NCBI RefSeq assembly: GCF_900091725.1
Contig: NZ_FMBW01000080.1
Span: 1 to 64,000, forward strand
Length of the DNA stretch: 64,000 nt
From: Streptomyces sp. DvalAA-43
GTDB taxonomy: Bacteria; Actinomycetota; Actinomycetes; Streptomycetales; Streptomycetaceae
Reading direction: 5' to 3'
Below the pieces are notes generated by a model. The model was not told the origin of the DNA, made no database searches, and was given only the letters and a program-made list of their open reading frames with translations. Shown piece by piece: positions 8,427-16,939 of this stretch. Numbering within the stretch: position 1 is the stretch's first letter; each line of letters opens with the position of its first letter. The position numbers were made by a program, and so were the translations under genes.

Positions 8427-9353
8427 TCAGTCCTGGATGCCGGTCACGCACCACTCAAGGACCGCGGCGGCGGCGGTCATCTTGTGGTGGGCCTGCCGCC
8501 AGGCCCGGCTCGACGGGCCGTCGAGCACCTCGTCGGTGACCTCCTCGCCGCGGACCGCGGGCAGGTCGTGCAGGAAGACGGTGCGCGGGCCGGAGAAGCG
8601 GTCCAGGAACGCGCGGTCGATCTGGAAGCCGTCGAAGTCCTGGAGCCAGTCGGGGTTCTCCTTCGTCACCCCCATGGTCTGCCACCGGCTGGTGTACACC
8701 GCGTCCACCGGCCCCTCGACGTCGTCGGCGGTGACGACCTGGCGCACCAGGGCCTTGCCGCCGCTGAGTTCGGCCGCCAGGTCCAGGGTCTCCTTGGGCA
8801 CCTCGTATCCCCTCGGGCACAGCAGGGTGACGCGCAGGCCGGGGGTGAGGGCCGCGGCGAGCGCGAGGGCCGCACCCGAGCTGTTGCCCTCGCCGACGAC
8901 GAGCAGGTGCAGCCCGTCGAGCGATCCGAACTCCTCGGTCAGGGTCGCGAGATCGGCGATGGCCTGGGTCGGGTGCTCGTCCAGGCTCAGGGCGTTGACG
9001 ACGGCCAGGTCCTCACTGCTGCCGAGCCGGCGGATCTCCTCCACGTCCCCGTTGGTGCGTACGACGAGGGCGTCCAGGTACTGCCCGAGCACCCGGGCGG
9101 TGTCCTCGACCGTCTCTCCGGTGCTGAGCTGGAGCTCGTTCGGGCCGAAGGTGATCACATCGGCGCCGAGGCGGGTCGCCGCGCTCCAGAAGGAGGTACG
9201 GGTGCGGGTCGAGGACTTGCGGAAGTAGAGGCCGACCTGGCGCCCGGCCAGCGGCTTCGGCACGATGCCGTCCCGGCCGAACGTGACGGCGCGCCGGACG
9301 ACGCGGTCCAGCTCGGCGGGGGTGAGGTCGGCCAGGGAGATCAGGTTGCGCAT
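8427..9353 (-). CDS. Ornithine-carbamoyltransferase-like carbamoyltransferase
   Basis: 308 aa. The carbamoyl-phosphate site is intact: SSTRTRTSF for S-x-R-T-R, and DEHPTQAIADL for HPTQ. The C-terminal substrate loop is changed: canonical HCLPxxRGEEV reads HDLPAVRGEEV, so the conserved Cys is Asp. The overall resemblance is to ornithine carbamoyltransferase, but the altered loop and cluster location suggest a different amine acceptor. OTC-like enzymes in NRPS clusters such as viomycin (VioL) carbamoylate diaminopropionate-type side chains to make ureido groups. I infer a ureido modification here, either on a free amino acid or on the finished peptide. ATG at 9353 has AAGGC upstream; a GTG at 9371 is an alternative. 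It is convergent with mbtH. Confidence 0.85.
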   Translation of the reverse strand: MRNLISLADLTPAELDRVVRRAVTFGRDGIVPKPLAGRQVGLYFRKSSTRTRTSFWSAATRLGADVITFGPNELQLSTGETVEDTARVLGQYLDALVVRTNGDVEEIRRLGSSEDLAVVNALSLDEHPTQAIADLATLTEEFGSLDGLHLLVVGEGNSSGAALALAAALTPGLRVTLLCPRGYEVPKETLDLAAELSGGKALVRQVVTADDVEGPVDAVYTSRWQTMGVTKENPDWLQDFDGFQIDRAFLDRFSGPRTVFLHDLPAVRGEEVTDEVLDGPSSRAWRQAHHKMTAAAAVLEWCVTGIQD

Positions 9354-9510
9354 GGGTGCGGTGCCTTTCACGAGAACGGGAGCGGGGGCGGGAGCGGGAG
9401 CAGGAGTGACGACGTGGTCGGGGCCGGGTGGCGGTATGGGGAACAGGAGGTCGCAGAGGTCGCGGACGGCGTACGGATGCGGGAAGGACGGGGCGTGAGA
9501 CGCGGAAGCC

Positions 9511-10872
9511 TCATTCGGCCAGGGCGACGGCGAGAGCGGCGGACTCCTTCTCCTGCTCCGCGTCGAGCACCGCGCGGACCAGGTTGAGCACGGTGAAGCC
9601 GACCGGTTCGCCCGCCGTGGCGGGAAGCCGGCGGATCAGCCCACGGACCAGCAGGGCGTGCACATCGCGGGCGGTCTCGGCGAGGGAGGTGCCCCGGGCA
9701 CGCGCGGCGCCGTCCACCGTCCACGGGTCCTCCAGCGACGCCAGCGTGCGGAGCAGCTCGGCGGCCTGCGGGCCGAGACCGGTCACGGCGGCGCCGAGCC
9801 GCTCGCCCAGGGTGGGGCCGGCGGCGGGATCGGCGGGCGTGACGCCGTCGAGCAGGACCAGCGGTGTGGTCCGGGCGATGTCCAGGAGCTGCTGGGGGGA
9901 GTACAGCAGCAGCCATGAGGCGGCGGCTTCCAGCGCCTGCGGCATGCCGTCCAGGGCCCGGCAGATGTGGGCCACGGTGGTGACGACGGAGTCGGTGGGG
10001 AGGAAGTCGGGCCGCATGTAACTGACATGGGAGAGCGTCAGCTCGACGGCATGCCGGTCCGTGACGAGGGAGCCGCCCACCGACTCGACGGCGAGATCGG
10101 CGGCGGTCGGCACCGCGAGCGGGGCCAGCGGAAGCAGCCGCCCGCCGGGCAGCTGGACCGGGCGGTCGGTGGTGGTGAGTATTTTCAGGCGCTCGCAGGC
10201 ACGCAGCAGACTCAGCAGCCGAGGGGTGACAGATGGTGACGCATCGTGACCATCCAGCACGATCAAGGTCGCCTTGGACCCTATGAGCGCGGCCAGTTCC
10301 TCGAATTCCTCGCCGTCACGGACGAGTGCGCGGACCCATCCGGTCACGGTCGCCTGCGGGTTGTTGGCGGCCTCCGCGGCGGTTTCGGCCGTGTCGTCCA
10401 GGGATACCCACAACACCGGGACCCGGTCCCGGGCGTGAATCACCGAAGCGGCTTCCTGGGCCAGCCGCGACTTCCCCACTCCCGGCAGTCCCACCAGGGT
10501 CAGCAGCCGCTCGTGGTCCGTGCGCAACCGGGCGGTCAGCGCCTCCAGTTCGGGGCGTCGGCCGATCAGCGGGCGCAGCGGAGGGGGCGGTGTGGCGAGG
10601 CCCGCTCCGTAGATGTCCTGGAAGACACGCCCCGCGGCCTTTGCATCGACGGCGAGTTCGAGCTCGACACGCCGCGCGTCGCTCAGTCTCATGGCATTGG
10701 CGAGCAGCTTGAGTGTTTCCCTGCGGGGGTGCTGGACACGCCCCAGTTCCAGGTCTCGAATGGCCCGTACGCTCACGGTGGAAAGCCCGGCGAGCTGTTC
10801 CTGAGTGAGTCCCGCCCGCCGGCGCGCATTCTGCAGCAGAACGTCGAGCCCGGGTGCGGGCTGGGAATTCAT
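9511..10872 (-). CDS. XRE-family HTH regulator fused to an NB-ARC (STAND) ATPase
   Basis: 453 aa. The N-terminal 70 residues form an XRE helix-turn-helix (GLTQEQLAGLSTVSVRAIRDLELGRVQHP). A STAND ATPase domain follows with P-loop GLPGVGKSRL and Walker B-like TLIVLDGHD. The C-terminal 150 residues are helical without clear TPRs. Such proteins are signal-integrating transcription factors, often cluster-situated in Streptomyces. Two ATGs abut; the second (10872) sits six bases after GAGGAG and is preferred. It is divergent from the SARP gene across 285 bp, so the pair probably shares a control region and may regulate each other. Confidence 0.85.
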   Translation of the reverse strand: MNSQPAPGLDVLLQNARRRAGLTQEQLAGLSTVSVRAIRDLELGRVQHPRRETLKLLANAMRLSDARRVELELAVDAKAAGRVFQDIYGAGLATPPPPLRPLIGRRPELEALTARLRTDHERLLTLVGLPGVGKSRLAQEAASVIHARDRVPVLWVSLDDTAETAAEAANNPQATVTGWVRALVRDGEEFEELAALIGSKATLIVLDGHDASPSVTPRLLSLLRACERLKILTTTDRPVQLPGGRLLPLAPLAVPTAADLAVESVGGSLVTDRHAVELTLSHVSYMRPDFLPTDSVVTTVAHICRALDGMPQALEAAASWLLLYSPQQLLDIARTTPLVLLDGVTPADPAAGPTLGERLGAAVTGLGPQAAELLRTLASLEDPWTVDGAARARGTSLAETARDVHALLVRGLIRRLPATAGEPVGFTVLNLVRAVLDAEQEKESAALAVALAE

Positions 10873-11050
10873 CATTGTCTCCTCGGTCTCCACATGCTCA
10901 GAAAACGCAATGGCCGGTTACCCGGCCGCCCAGGACTGTCCGGAACACACAGCCCGGTCCGGATCTTTCCGGCTCCGCTCACGCTCCGTGCGCTCGATGC
11001 TGTCCGTGGCAGCGAAGGCCTGCCGTCGATGAACAGACTCCATCGAGCCA

Positions 11051-11072
11051 TTCCCGAACTCTTCCCGGTGCA
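11051..11072 (+). promoter_or_regulatory. Putative SARP-binding direct repeats upstream of the SARP gene
   Basis: TTCCCGAACTC and TTCCCGGTGCA are adjacent 11-bp units with TTCCCG in the same register; GTACCG continues the register weakly at 11073. SARPs characteristically bind heptamer direct repeats on an 11-bp pitch. The same core recurs four times upstream of the biosynthetic operon at 15282. Autoregulation is inferred. Confidence 0.5.
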
Positions 11073-11157
11073 GTACCGCGAGTTCCTTCTGCAAGGGCTA
11101 CGATCGCCTCGCGCTGGTGAAGCGCTGTCGGGTGCGCAAAGCTGAGGGGGAGGATGC

Positions 11158-14100
11158 GTGTCAACTGCAGAAGAGTTTCGGCTGCGCTTCAACATTCTTG
11201 GCCCGATAGAGGGTTGGTCCAACGGGACGCGGCTCCGGCTGGGCGGCGTCATACAGGAGCGAGTTCTGGCCACTCTGCTTCTGGAGCCCGGAAAGGTGCT
11301 ACCGGTTTCCCGGCTCGTCGAGGCGGCCTGGGACGAGGAACCGCCGCCAACAGCGCCTCACCAAGTGCGCAAGGCTGTTGCGGATCTCCGAAGACGGATA
11401 CCCGGGGGTGCCGACGTCCTCGTGACGGACGGCCCCGGTTATCGCGTCGCTCAGGAACAATGTGAAATCGATGTGGCCGAATTTGGCCTACTGATACGCA
11501 AAGCGAAGCTCGCGGCGGCCGACGGCCGTACGGCCGATGCGGCCGAGATATTGCGCGGCGCCCTCGCCCTCTGGCGCGGACCGGTTCTGTCGGGGAGCGG
11601 CGGTCCGGTCATCGAGGCGGCGTCGACCTCCATCGAGGAACGCCGGCTGACCGCGGCGGAACAGCTCTTCGAACTCCACCTCGCACTCGGCGAGGCCTCC
11701 GAACTCGTCGTCGAACTGCGGGAGCTGGTCCAGCAGCACCCCTTGCGCGAGTCCCTGCGCGGCCAGCTGATGATCGCCCTGTACCGGTCCGGGCGGCAGG
11801 CCGAGGCCCTGGACGAGTACGGCAAGGTGCGCGAGCTGCTCGCCGATGAACTCGGCATCGATCCCGGCCCCCATCTGACCAAGCTGTACGAGGGGATCCT
11901 GCGGGAGAGCCCCGAACTGGCCGGCCCCGAACCGGCGGCCGCCCCCGTCGTGGCCGTGGCGCTGCCCGCCGAACCCCCCAGCACCCTCCCCTACGACCTC
12001 GCGGACTTCACCGGCCGGGACCGGGAGCTGACCGAAATCCTCGAAGGGGCCAGGAGCGGCGGCGAGCAGGGCCCCCAGATCGTGGCCATCGACGGCATGG
12101 GCGGCTGCGGGAAGACCTCGCTCGCGGTGCGGGCGGCCCACCGGCTCGCCCCGGACTACCCGGACGGTCAACTCCACATCGATCTGCGTGGCTACACACC
12201 GGGCGATCAGCCGGTGACCGCCGGCATCGCGCTCGACACCCTGCTGCGGGCCGTCGGCGTCCCGGGCAATCTCATCCCCGACGACGTGGCCGCCCGCACC
12301 GCCCTGTGGCGTGCCACCCTGGTCGGCAAGCGGCTGCTGATCCTCATCGACAACGCCGCCGGCGCCGCCGCCATCCGTCCGCTGCTGCCCCTCTCCCCCG
12401 GCTGCCTCGTCATGGTCACCAGCCGGGCCCGCCTGGTCGATCTGGACGGCGCACAGTGGATCTCCATCGGGGAGATGCCGCCCGAGGACAGCGCGATGCT
12501 GGTGGCCGAGACGCTCGGCGCCCAGCGCGTCGCCGCCGAGCCCGAGGCCGCCGCGGAGCTGGCCCGGCTCTGCGGCCATCTCCCCCTCGCCTTACGGATC
12601 GCCACCGCCCGGCTGCGCAACCGCCCGCGCTGGACCCTCCAGTACCTGGCGGAACGGCTGCGCGACGAGACCCGGCGGCTCGACGAGCTCAGCTCGGGCG
12701 CCCGCAGCGTCTCCGCCACCCTGCGCCTGTCGTACCAGGCCCTGGACGAGGAGTGCCGGAACGCGTTCTCGACGCTGGCCCTGCACCCGGGCAGCGACAT
12801 GGACGTCCACGCGGCCGGTGCGCTGCTGGGCTCCTCCGCCCGGGACGCGGAGGACCTGCTGGAGCTGCTGCTCGACGTCCATCTCGTGCAGCAGCCGGAG
12901 ATCGGTCTCTACACCTTCCACGACCTGGTCCGCAGCTTCGCACAGAGCCTGCTCGTCGAGTCCCCCGAGGACTCCGGGGCGGTGGAGCGGCTGCTGGGCT
13001 ACTACCTGACCGCCACCGAGGTGGCGTGCGACCTCCTCTACTCCGGGCGGCGCCGGCGCAGCACCGGGATCGAACCCTCCGCGGCCGAACTGCCCGAGCT
13101 CGGCGCTCCCGAGGAGGCGCGGAAGTGGTTCCTGCGCGAGCAGACGTCACTTCTCGCGGCCGTCACGCTCGCCGAGCGCCGGGGGCACGACCGCTATGTG
13201 GTGTGTCTGGCCCGCAATCTCGTCTTCCAGCTCAACGACCTCGGGCTCCTGGAGGAGTTCGGCGAGCTGAGCCGGGTCGCGGTCGCCGCCGCGGGCCGGC
13301 TGGAGGATCTGGCGCTGCTGGGCGTGAGCCTGTCCAACCTGGGCGTCGCCTGCTGGAAGCTCGGCCGTCTCACCGAGGGGCTGGAGGCCGCCCGGAAGAG
13401 CCGGGACGTCGCGATCCAGCTCGGCGATCTGCACACCCAGGCCCACAGCGAGAGCATCCTCGGCCAGTTCAACAGCCTGCTCGGCGACTTCTCGGCGGCG
13501 CTGGGGCACATGGAGACGGCGATCGCGCACGAACGCGACCTGGACATGCCGCGCGCGGAGGCCGAGAGCCTGACCATCCTCAGCACGCTCTACGAACAGT
13601 GGGGGCGGTACGAGGAGGCGCGGGACGCGGCCCGGCGCTCGGCCGAACTGAGCCGGAAGCTGGGGCAGCACGAGGGGCTGCCCGGCGCCATCACCGACCT
13701 CGCCTTCGCCCATGTCGGACTGGGTGCGTACGAGGAGGCCGACCGCTGTCTGGCGGAGGCCCGAGCGCTGTACGGGGACACGGGCAACGAGGTGAACCTC
13801 GCCCTGACCCTGGCGCTCTCCGCCGATGTGGAGCACCGGCTGGGCAAGTCCCCCCGCGTTCCGGACCAGGCGGAGCTCGCCCTCGGCCTGATGCGGACGA
13901 ACTCCTCGCCCCTGCGCCGGGCCAAGGTGGAGAACGTGGTGGGCCGGCTGCGTCGCCGGCAGGGCGATGTGGCGGCGGCGCTCGAACTGCACACCCATGC
14001 CCATGAACTCGCTTCGTCCCTCAGCTACCGCATCGAGCAGGCCTACGCCCTCGCGGGCATGGCCGACGCCCTCGGGGACACCCCGGACGCGGCCCGCTAC

Positions 14101-14163
14101 CGGGTGGAGGCCGAGGAGCTCTTCGCCGGGATGGGCGTGCCGGCGGACCACCGCCGCGGCTGA
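11158..14163 (+). CDS. AfsR-like SARP regulator with NB-ARC and TPR domains
   Basis: 1001 aa. An OmpR-type DNA-binding domain (about 8-100; FNILGPIEGW...RLRLGG) is followed by a bacterial transcriptional activation domain (about 105-250, ending YGKVRELLADELGIDPGPHLTKLYEGIL). An NB-ARC ATPase follows, with P-loop GMGGCGKTSLA near residue 312, then a long C-terminal TPR region. The domain order and length match AfsR-type large SARPs, which activate biosynthetic operons after ATP- or ligand-driven assembly. GTG at 11158 follows GGGGGAGGA. It is the most likely pathway activator. Its own upstream region and that of the MFS/NRPS operon carry matching 11-bp-spaced YTCCCG repeats. Confidence 0.93.
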   Translation: MSTAEEFRLRFNILGPIEGWSNGTRLRLGGVIQERVLATLLLEPGKVLPVSRLVEAAWDEEPPPTAPHQVRKAVADLRRRIPGGADVLVTDGPGYRVAQEQCEIDVAEFGLLIRKAKLAAADGRTADAAEILRGALALWRGPVLSGSGGPVIEAASTSIEERRLTAAEQLFELHLALGEASELVVELRELVQQHPLRESLRGQLMIALYRSGRQAEALDEYGKVRELLADELGIDPGPHLTKLYEGILRESPELAGPEPAAAPVVAVALPAEPPSTLPYDLADFTGRDRELTEILEGARSGGEQGPQIVAIDGMGGCGKTSLAVRAAHRLAPDYPDGQLHIDLRGYTPGDQPVTAGIALDTLLRAVGVPGNLIPDDVAARTALWRATLVGKRLLILIDNAAGAAAIRPLLPLSPGCLVMVTSRARLVDLDGAQWISIGEMPPEDSAMLVAETLGAQRVAAEPEAAAELARLCGHLPLALRIATARLRNRPRWTLQYLAERLRDETRRLDELSSGARSVSATLRLSYQALDEECRNAFSTLALHPGSDMDVHAAGALLGSSARDAEDLLELLLDVHLVQQPEIGLYTFHDLVRSFAQSLLVESPEDSGAVERLLGYYLTATEVACDLLYSGRRRRSTGIEPSAAELPELGAPEEARKWFLREQTSLLAAVTLAERRGHDRYVVCLARNLVFQLNDLGLLEEFGELSRVAVAAAGRLEDLALLGVSLSNLGVACWKLGRLTEGLEAARKSRDVAIQLGDLHTQAHSESILGQFNSLLGDFSAALGHMETAIAHERDLDMPRAEAESLTILSTLYEQWGRYEEARDAARRSAELSRKLGQHEGLPGAITDLAFAHVGLGAYEEADRCLAEARALYGDTGNEVNLALTLALSADVEHRLGKSPRVPDQAELALGLMRTNSSPLRRAKVENVVGRLRRRQGDVAAALELHTHAHELASSLSYRIEQAYALAGMADALGDTPDAARYRVEAEELFAGMGVPADHRRG

Positions 14164-14245
14164 CGGCCACCCGCCGTCGCCGAACCCGGCGCGGCGCGCG
14201 CACGGCAGCCGCCGGGCCGGGCCCGCCGCCCCGGGACGGACATCG

Positions 14246-14281
14246 ATGAGCCCCGCACCGTGACTCCGGTGCGGGGCTCAT
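14246..14281. terminator. Hairpin terminator between the SARP gene and the repeat-protein gene
   Basis: A perfect 15-bp stem (ATGAGCCCCGCACCG and its complement) with a 6-nt loop lies between convergent genes, so it should stop transcription from both sides. Confidence 0.8.
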
Positions 14282-14300
14282 GTGTCGAGGCGGTGGGGGA

Positions 14301-14705
14301 TCACATGACGGGGGACGTCGGGCCCTTGTCGTCGTCGGTGCCCTGGGTGCCGATGGCCGTCGGGCCCTTGTCGTCGTCGGTGCCCCGCGTGGCGATGACC
14401 GTCGGACCCTTGTCGTCGGCGAGCACGTGGGTGCCGATCACGGTCGGGCCCTTGTCGTCGTCCGTGCCCTGCGTGCCGATGATCGTGGGGCCCTTGTCGT
14501 CGGCGAGGAGGTGGGTGCCGATCAGGGTCGGGCCCTTGTCGTCGTCGGTCCCCTGAGTGCCGATGACCGTGGGGCCCTTGTCGTCGGCGACAACCTGCTG
14601 AATGCCCCGGGAGTCGTGCGACTGTCCCGCCTCGACCGCCGTGCCGATACCGAAGGCCAGCGTCGCGGCGACGATCCCGAAGATTCCAGCAAGCTTGCGT
14701 CCCAT
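14301..14705 (-). CDS. Secreted protein made of seven DDKGP repeats
   Basis: 134 aa, family not recognised. Residues 1 to about 27 form a signal peptide (MGRKLAGIFGIVAATLAFGIGTAVEA). After a short linker come seven copies of a roughly 14-residue unit, DDKGPTxIGT followed by QGTD or by a hydrophobic HxxA; the two unit types mostly alternate, and the last unit ends DDKGPTSPVM. There is no Cys. Acidic DDK and an invariant Gly-Pro recur at fixed spacing, as in repeat-containing peptide precursors or calcium- or wall-binding repeats. I see no ATP-grasp, LanM or radical-SAM gene nearby to support a RiPP. GGGGCGGG precedes the ATG. It sits inside the cluster, convergent with the SARP gene. Confidence 0.75.
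   Translation of the reverse strand: MGRKLAGIFGIVAATLAFGIGTAVEAGQSHDSRGIQQVVADDKGPTVIGTQGTDDDKGPTLIGTHLLADDKGPTIIGTQGTDDDKGPTVIGTHVLADDKGPTVIATRGTDDDKGPTAIGTQGTDDDKGPTSPVM
14310..14585 (-). repeat. Seven imperfect 42-bp coding repeats
   Basis: In-frame repeats encoding DDKGPTxIGT units inside the secreted protein gene. On the + strand each shows gggcccttgtcgtcg or a close variant. The repeats are coding and contiguous, not spaced as in CRISPR. Confidence 0.85.
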
Positions 14706-14779
14706 GGTCCCGCCCCTAAGTGGTGTTTGTGAGGTTCTGCGGTGTTCCGCTTCCCGACACCACTGATGTTGCTGATCGG

Positions 14780-14832
14780 CGTTCCCGGTCCGTTCCTGCC
14801 CTGATACCGCCGCCGGGAACTGCCGCGGGAAC
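14780..14832. promoter_or_regulatory. Cluster of GTTCCC motifs upstream of the repeat-protein gene
   Basis: On the + strand GTTCC occurs at 14781 and 14792 (11-bp pitch). On the - strand GTTCCCG occurs twice with a 12-bp pitch at 14832-14815. The core resembles the TTCCCG units at 11051 and 15304, so this may be another SARP site, but the spacing is less regular. Confidence 0.3.
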
Positions 14833-14845
14833 GGACCGGCACCGG

Positions 14846-15232
14846 CTATTCCACGTCGAGCTGGCAGGCGGCGACCCGAGGCCCGAGGGGGGTGAGCACC
14901 ACGCGCGTGCGGGCCGTTCCCGACTCATGGCCGGCCAGGTCGAGCAGCGATCTCACGAGGGAACGGAGCACGGCGCGCTCCGTCTCGTCCAGGGCCGCGG
15001 GACGCGCCCCGGCCCCGGGCGGCCACTCCACGATCCCGGACACCGTGTGCATGCCGTTCTCGGTTCTGGTCTCGACGCTCAACTGGGGCCCCTCCCAGGA
15101 CTCCGGCGCGGTGTACGGGTGGGACTGGACACCGGACGCCACACGCTCGGCCCACCGTTCCACGGTGGACAGGTCCTGGAGGGCCTGACGCAGTTCCGTC
15201 CCGTCGGGCGAACGATCCCTGGGGTCCTTCAC
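14846..15232 (-). CDS. Hypothetical small acidic protein
   Basis: 128 aa, not recognised. It reads as one globular alpha/beta domain: a helical N-terminus (GTELRQALQDLSTVERWAERVA), a central beta-rich part (GPQLSVETRTENGMHTVSGIVEWPPGA), a helix (TERAVLRSLVRSLLDLAGHE) and a final strand region. No signal peptide, membrane segment or catalytic motif is visible. GTG at 15232 has GGAG seven bases upstream. The gene is divergent from the MFS/NRPS operon across 276 bp that hold the 11-bp repeat array, so both genes could respond to the same regulator. Confidence 0.65.
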   Translation of the reverse strand: MKDPRDRSPDGTELRQALQDLSTVERWAERVASGVQSHPYTAPESWEGPQLSVETRTENGMHTVSGIVEWPPGAGARPAALDETERAVLRSLVRSLLDLAGHESGTARTRVVLTPLGPRVAACQLDVE

Positions 15233-15281
15233 GTGAGTACTCCTTCTGCAGACAACTACGGGTGGACCCTTGCTCGTCCGG

Positions 15282-15325
15282 CTCCCGATTCCCTCCCGAA
15301 TCGTTCCCGCCTCCTTCCCGTTCCC
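15282..15325 (+). promoter_or_regulatory. Four 11-bp-spaced YTCCCG repeats: putative SARP operator of the biosynthetic operon
   Basis: Four consecutive 11-mers, CTCCCGATTCC, CTCCCGAATCG, TTCCCGCCTCC and TTCCCGTTCCC, keep YTCCCG in exact register. This is the spacing SARP activators use to bind one face of the helix upstream of a promoter. The array ends 184 bp before the MFS start. TAAGGG a few bases downstream (15334-15339) could be a weak -10. Confidence 0.65.
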
Positions 15326-15508
15326 GCGTTCGCTAAGGGAACGCAGCGGTAAGCGATGGCCGCATGATGACCCCGTTCGATTCAGACAGGGATCCGTGGT
15401 GATCCGTAGAGGATGCGACATCCTGGGGGATTGAGGCGTGGCAACCAAAGCATTCGACGGCTCGGGCACGATGTGCCGGATGCCGGTGCACAAGGGACCC
15501 GGATCCTG

Positions 15509-16939
15509 ATGGGCACCCGGATATCAACGGACATTCCTGGTCGATTCTCGGGAATGGGGCCCTTTCTCCTCGTCTGGTCCGGTCAGGCGGTATCGCTGGC
15601 GGGTAGCGCGGCGGTCCGGTTCGCCTTCATCGTGGAGGTGTGGTCCTCCGGCGGGAACGCGACAGCCGTCACCGTGCTCTCGCTGTGTGCCATGCTGCCC
15701 CAGGCCGTGTTCAGTCCGATTGCGGGCGCAATCGTCGACCGTATAACCAAGCGCGCCGCCCTCCAGATAGCCGATGCCGGCGGACTCCTCGTCGTCGGCA
15801 CCCTGGCCCTGCTCCACTACCTCGGCGCGTTCCATGCCTGGCAGGTCTATCCGGCCGCCGTACTGCTCGGTCTCTGCGCCGCCTTCCAGTTCCCGGCCCT
15901 GTCCTCGGCCGTCCCCCTCCTGGTTCGCAAGGACCAACTGGACCGCACCAACGGCCTGTTGGCCGGTGCCAAGAGCGCCGCCGGGATCGGCGGCCCCGCG
16001 CTGGGCGGTCTGCTCTTCGCGCTCTTCGGGATCGGCCCGACGCTCCTGGTCGACCTGGCGAGCTACGCGTTCGCCCTCATCGGCATCCGGATCGTCCGCT
16101 TCAACGGCGACCGGGTGGCGAAGAAGGACGCCGACGCGCCGCGCCGCCGGATCACCGCCGACGCCTTGGAGGGGCTGCGCTACCTGTTCCGGGTGCCCAG
16201 CCTGCGCGATCTGATCATCAACTTCTGTGTCGTCAACCTCGTCATGGTCTTCGGCTTCGCCCTCATCTCGCCGATGGTGCTGCTCCGGGCCGGCAACGGC
16301 GCACTCGCCGCGGTCAACACCTCGGTCGGTATCGGCGGAGTGGCCGGTGCCCTGCTCATGGCGGCCTGGGGCGGCCCCGCCAACCGGGGCCGGGGCATGA
16401 TGCTCGGCGTGGTCGGCATGTGTCTGTCCGGCCTGGTGGTGATGGGCCTGGTGACCGGCGTGGCCGGCTGGTGCCTGGCCATCCTGGTCGGCGCCCTGCT
16501 CATGACGGTGGTCAACGCCTCGATGCAGACGATCGTGCAGACCAAGGTCCCCCACGAATGGCAGGGCCGGGTCTTCGGCGCGGTGATGTTCCTCTCCCAG
16601 ATCTCCGTCCCGCTGGCCATGGCGGTCTCCGGACCGCTCGCCGACCACGTCTTCGAACCACTGGCCACCCAGGGCTCCGGGCTCTTCACCGTGCTCGGTC
16701 CGCTGGTCGGCCACGGTCCGGGGAGCGGCATGGCGGCCATGTTGCTCCTCGCCGGAATCGGAGGGACCGGGGTCGCCCTCTGGGGACTCGCCAGCCGCTC
16801 GATCAGGGACATCGACGACCTGCTGCCCGACCTCGACGCACCGCAGGAACCGGCCGAGCAGGCCGAGCAGGCCGAACCGGCCGAACCGGCCGAACCGGCC
16901 GAACACAGAGGAGGTGAGCGGGATGAGGTGCGTGCATGA
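15509..16939 (+). CDS. MFS transporter, probable exporter of the cluster product
   Basis: 476 aa with about 12 hydrophobic segments and an MFS loop after the second helix (GAIVDRITKRAALQIAD, the DRxxRR-type motif). The closest type is the MFS_3/enterobactin-exporter-like group common beside NRPS genes. The C-terminal tail is low-complexity (repeats of Glu-Pro-Ala and Glu-Gln-Ala). Its last 17 bases overlap the start of the first NRPS gene of the operon, so export and synthesis are co-expressed. ATG at 15509 is the start nearest the first membrane helix, although its ribosome site is weak. The substrate is inferred from position. Confidence 0.85.
   Translation: MGTRISTDIPGRFSGMGPFLLVWSGQAVSLAGSAAVRFAFIVEVWSSGGNATAVTVLSLCAMLPQAVFSPIAGAIVDRITKRAALQIADAGGLLVVGTLALLHYLGAFHAWQVYPAAVLLGLCAAFQFPALSSAVPLLVRKDQLDRTNGLLAGAKSAAGIGGPALGGLLFALFGIGPTLLVDLASYAFALIGIRIVRFNGDRVAKKDADAPRRRITADALEGLRYLFRVPSLRDLIINFCVVNLVMVFGFALISPMVLLRAGNGALAAVNTSVGIGGVAGALLMAAWGGPANRGRGMMLGVVGMCLSGLVVMGLVTGVAGWCLAILVGALLMTVVNASMQTIVQTKVPHEWQGRVFGAVMFLSQISVPLAMAVSGPLADHVFEPLATQGSGLFTVLGPLVGHGPGSGMAAMLLLAGIGGTGVALWGLASRSIRDIDDLLPDLDAPQEPAEQAEQAEPAEPAEPAEHRGGERDEVRA

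Noticed and set aside
14310..14585. Regular 42-bp repeats resembling a CRISPR array
   Set aside because: The repeats are contiguous and encode in-frame peptide units after a signal peptide. There are no unique spacers and no cas genes.
16850..16905. Short gaaccggcc-type repeat at the MFS 3' end
   Set aside because: It encodes a low-complexity Glu-Pro-Ala tail and looks like slippage. No regulatory or recombination role is indicated.
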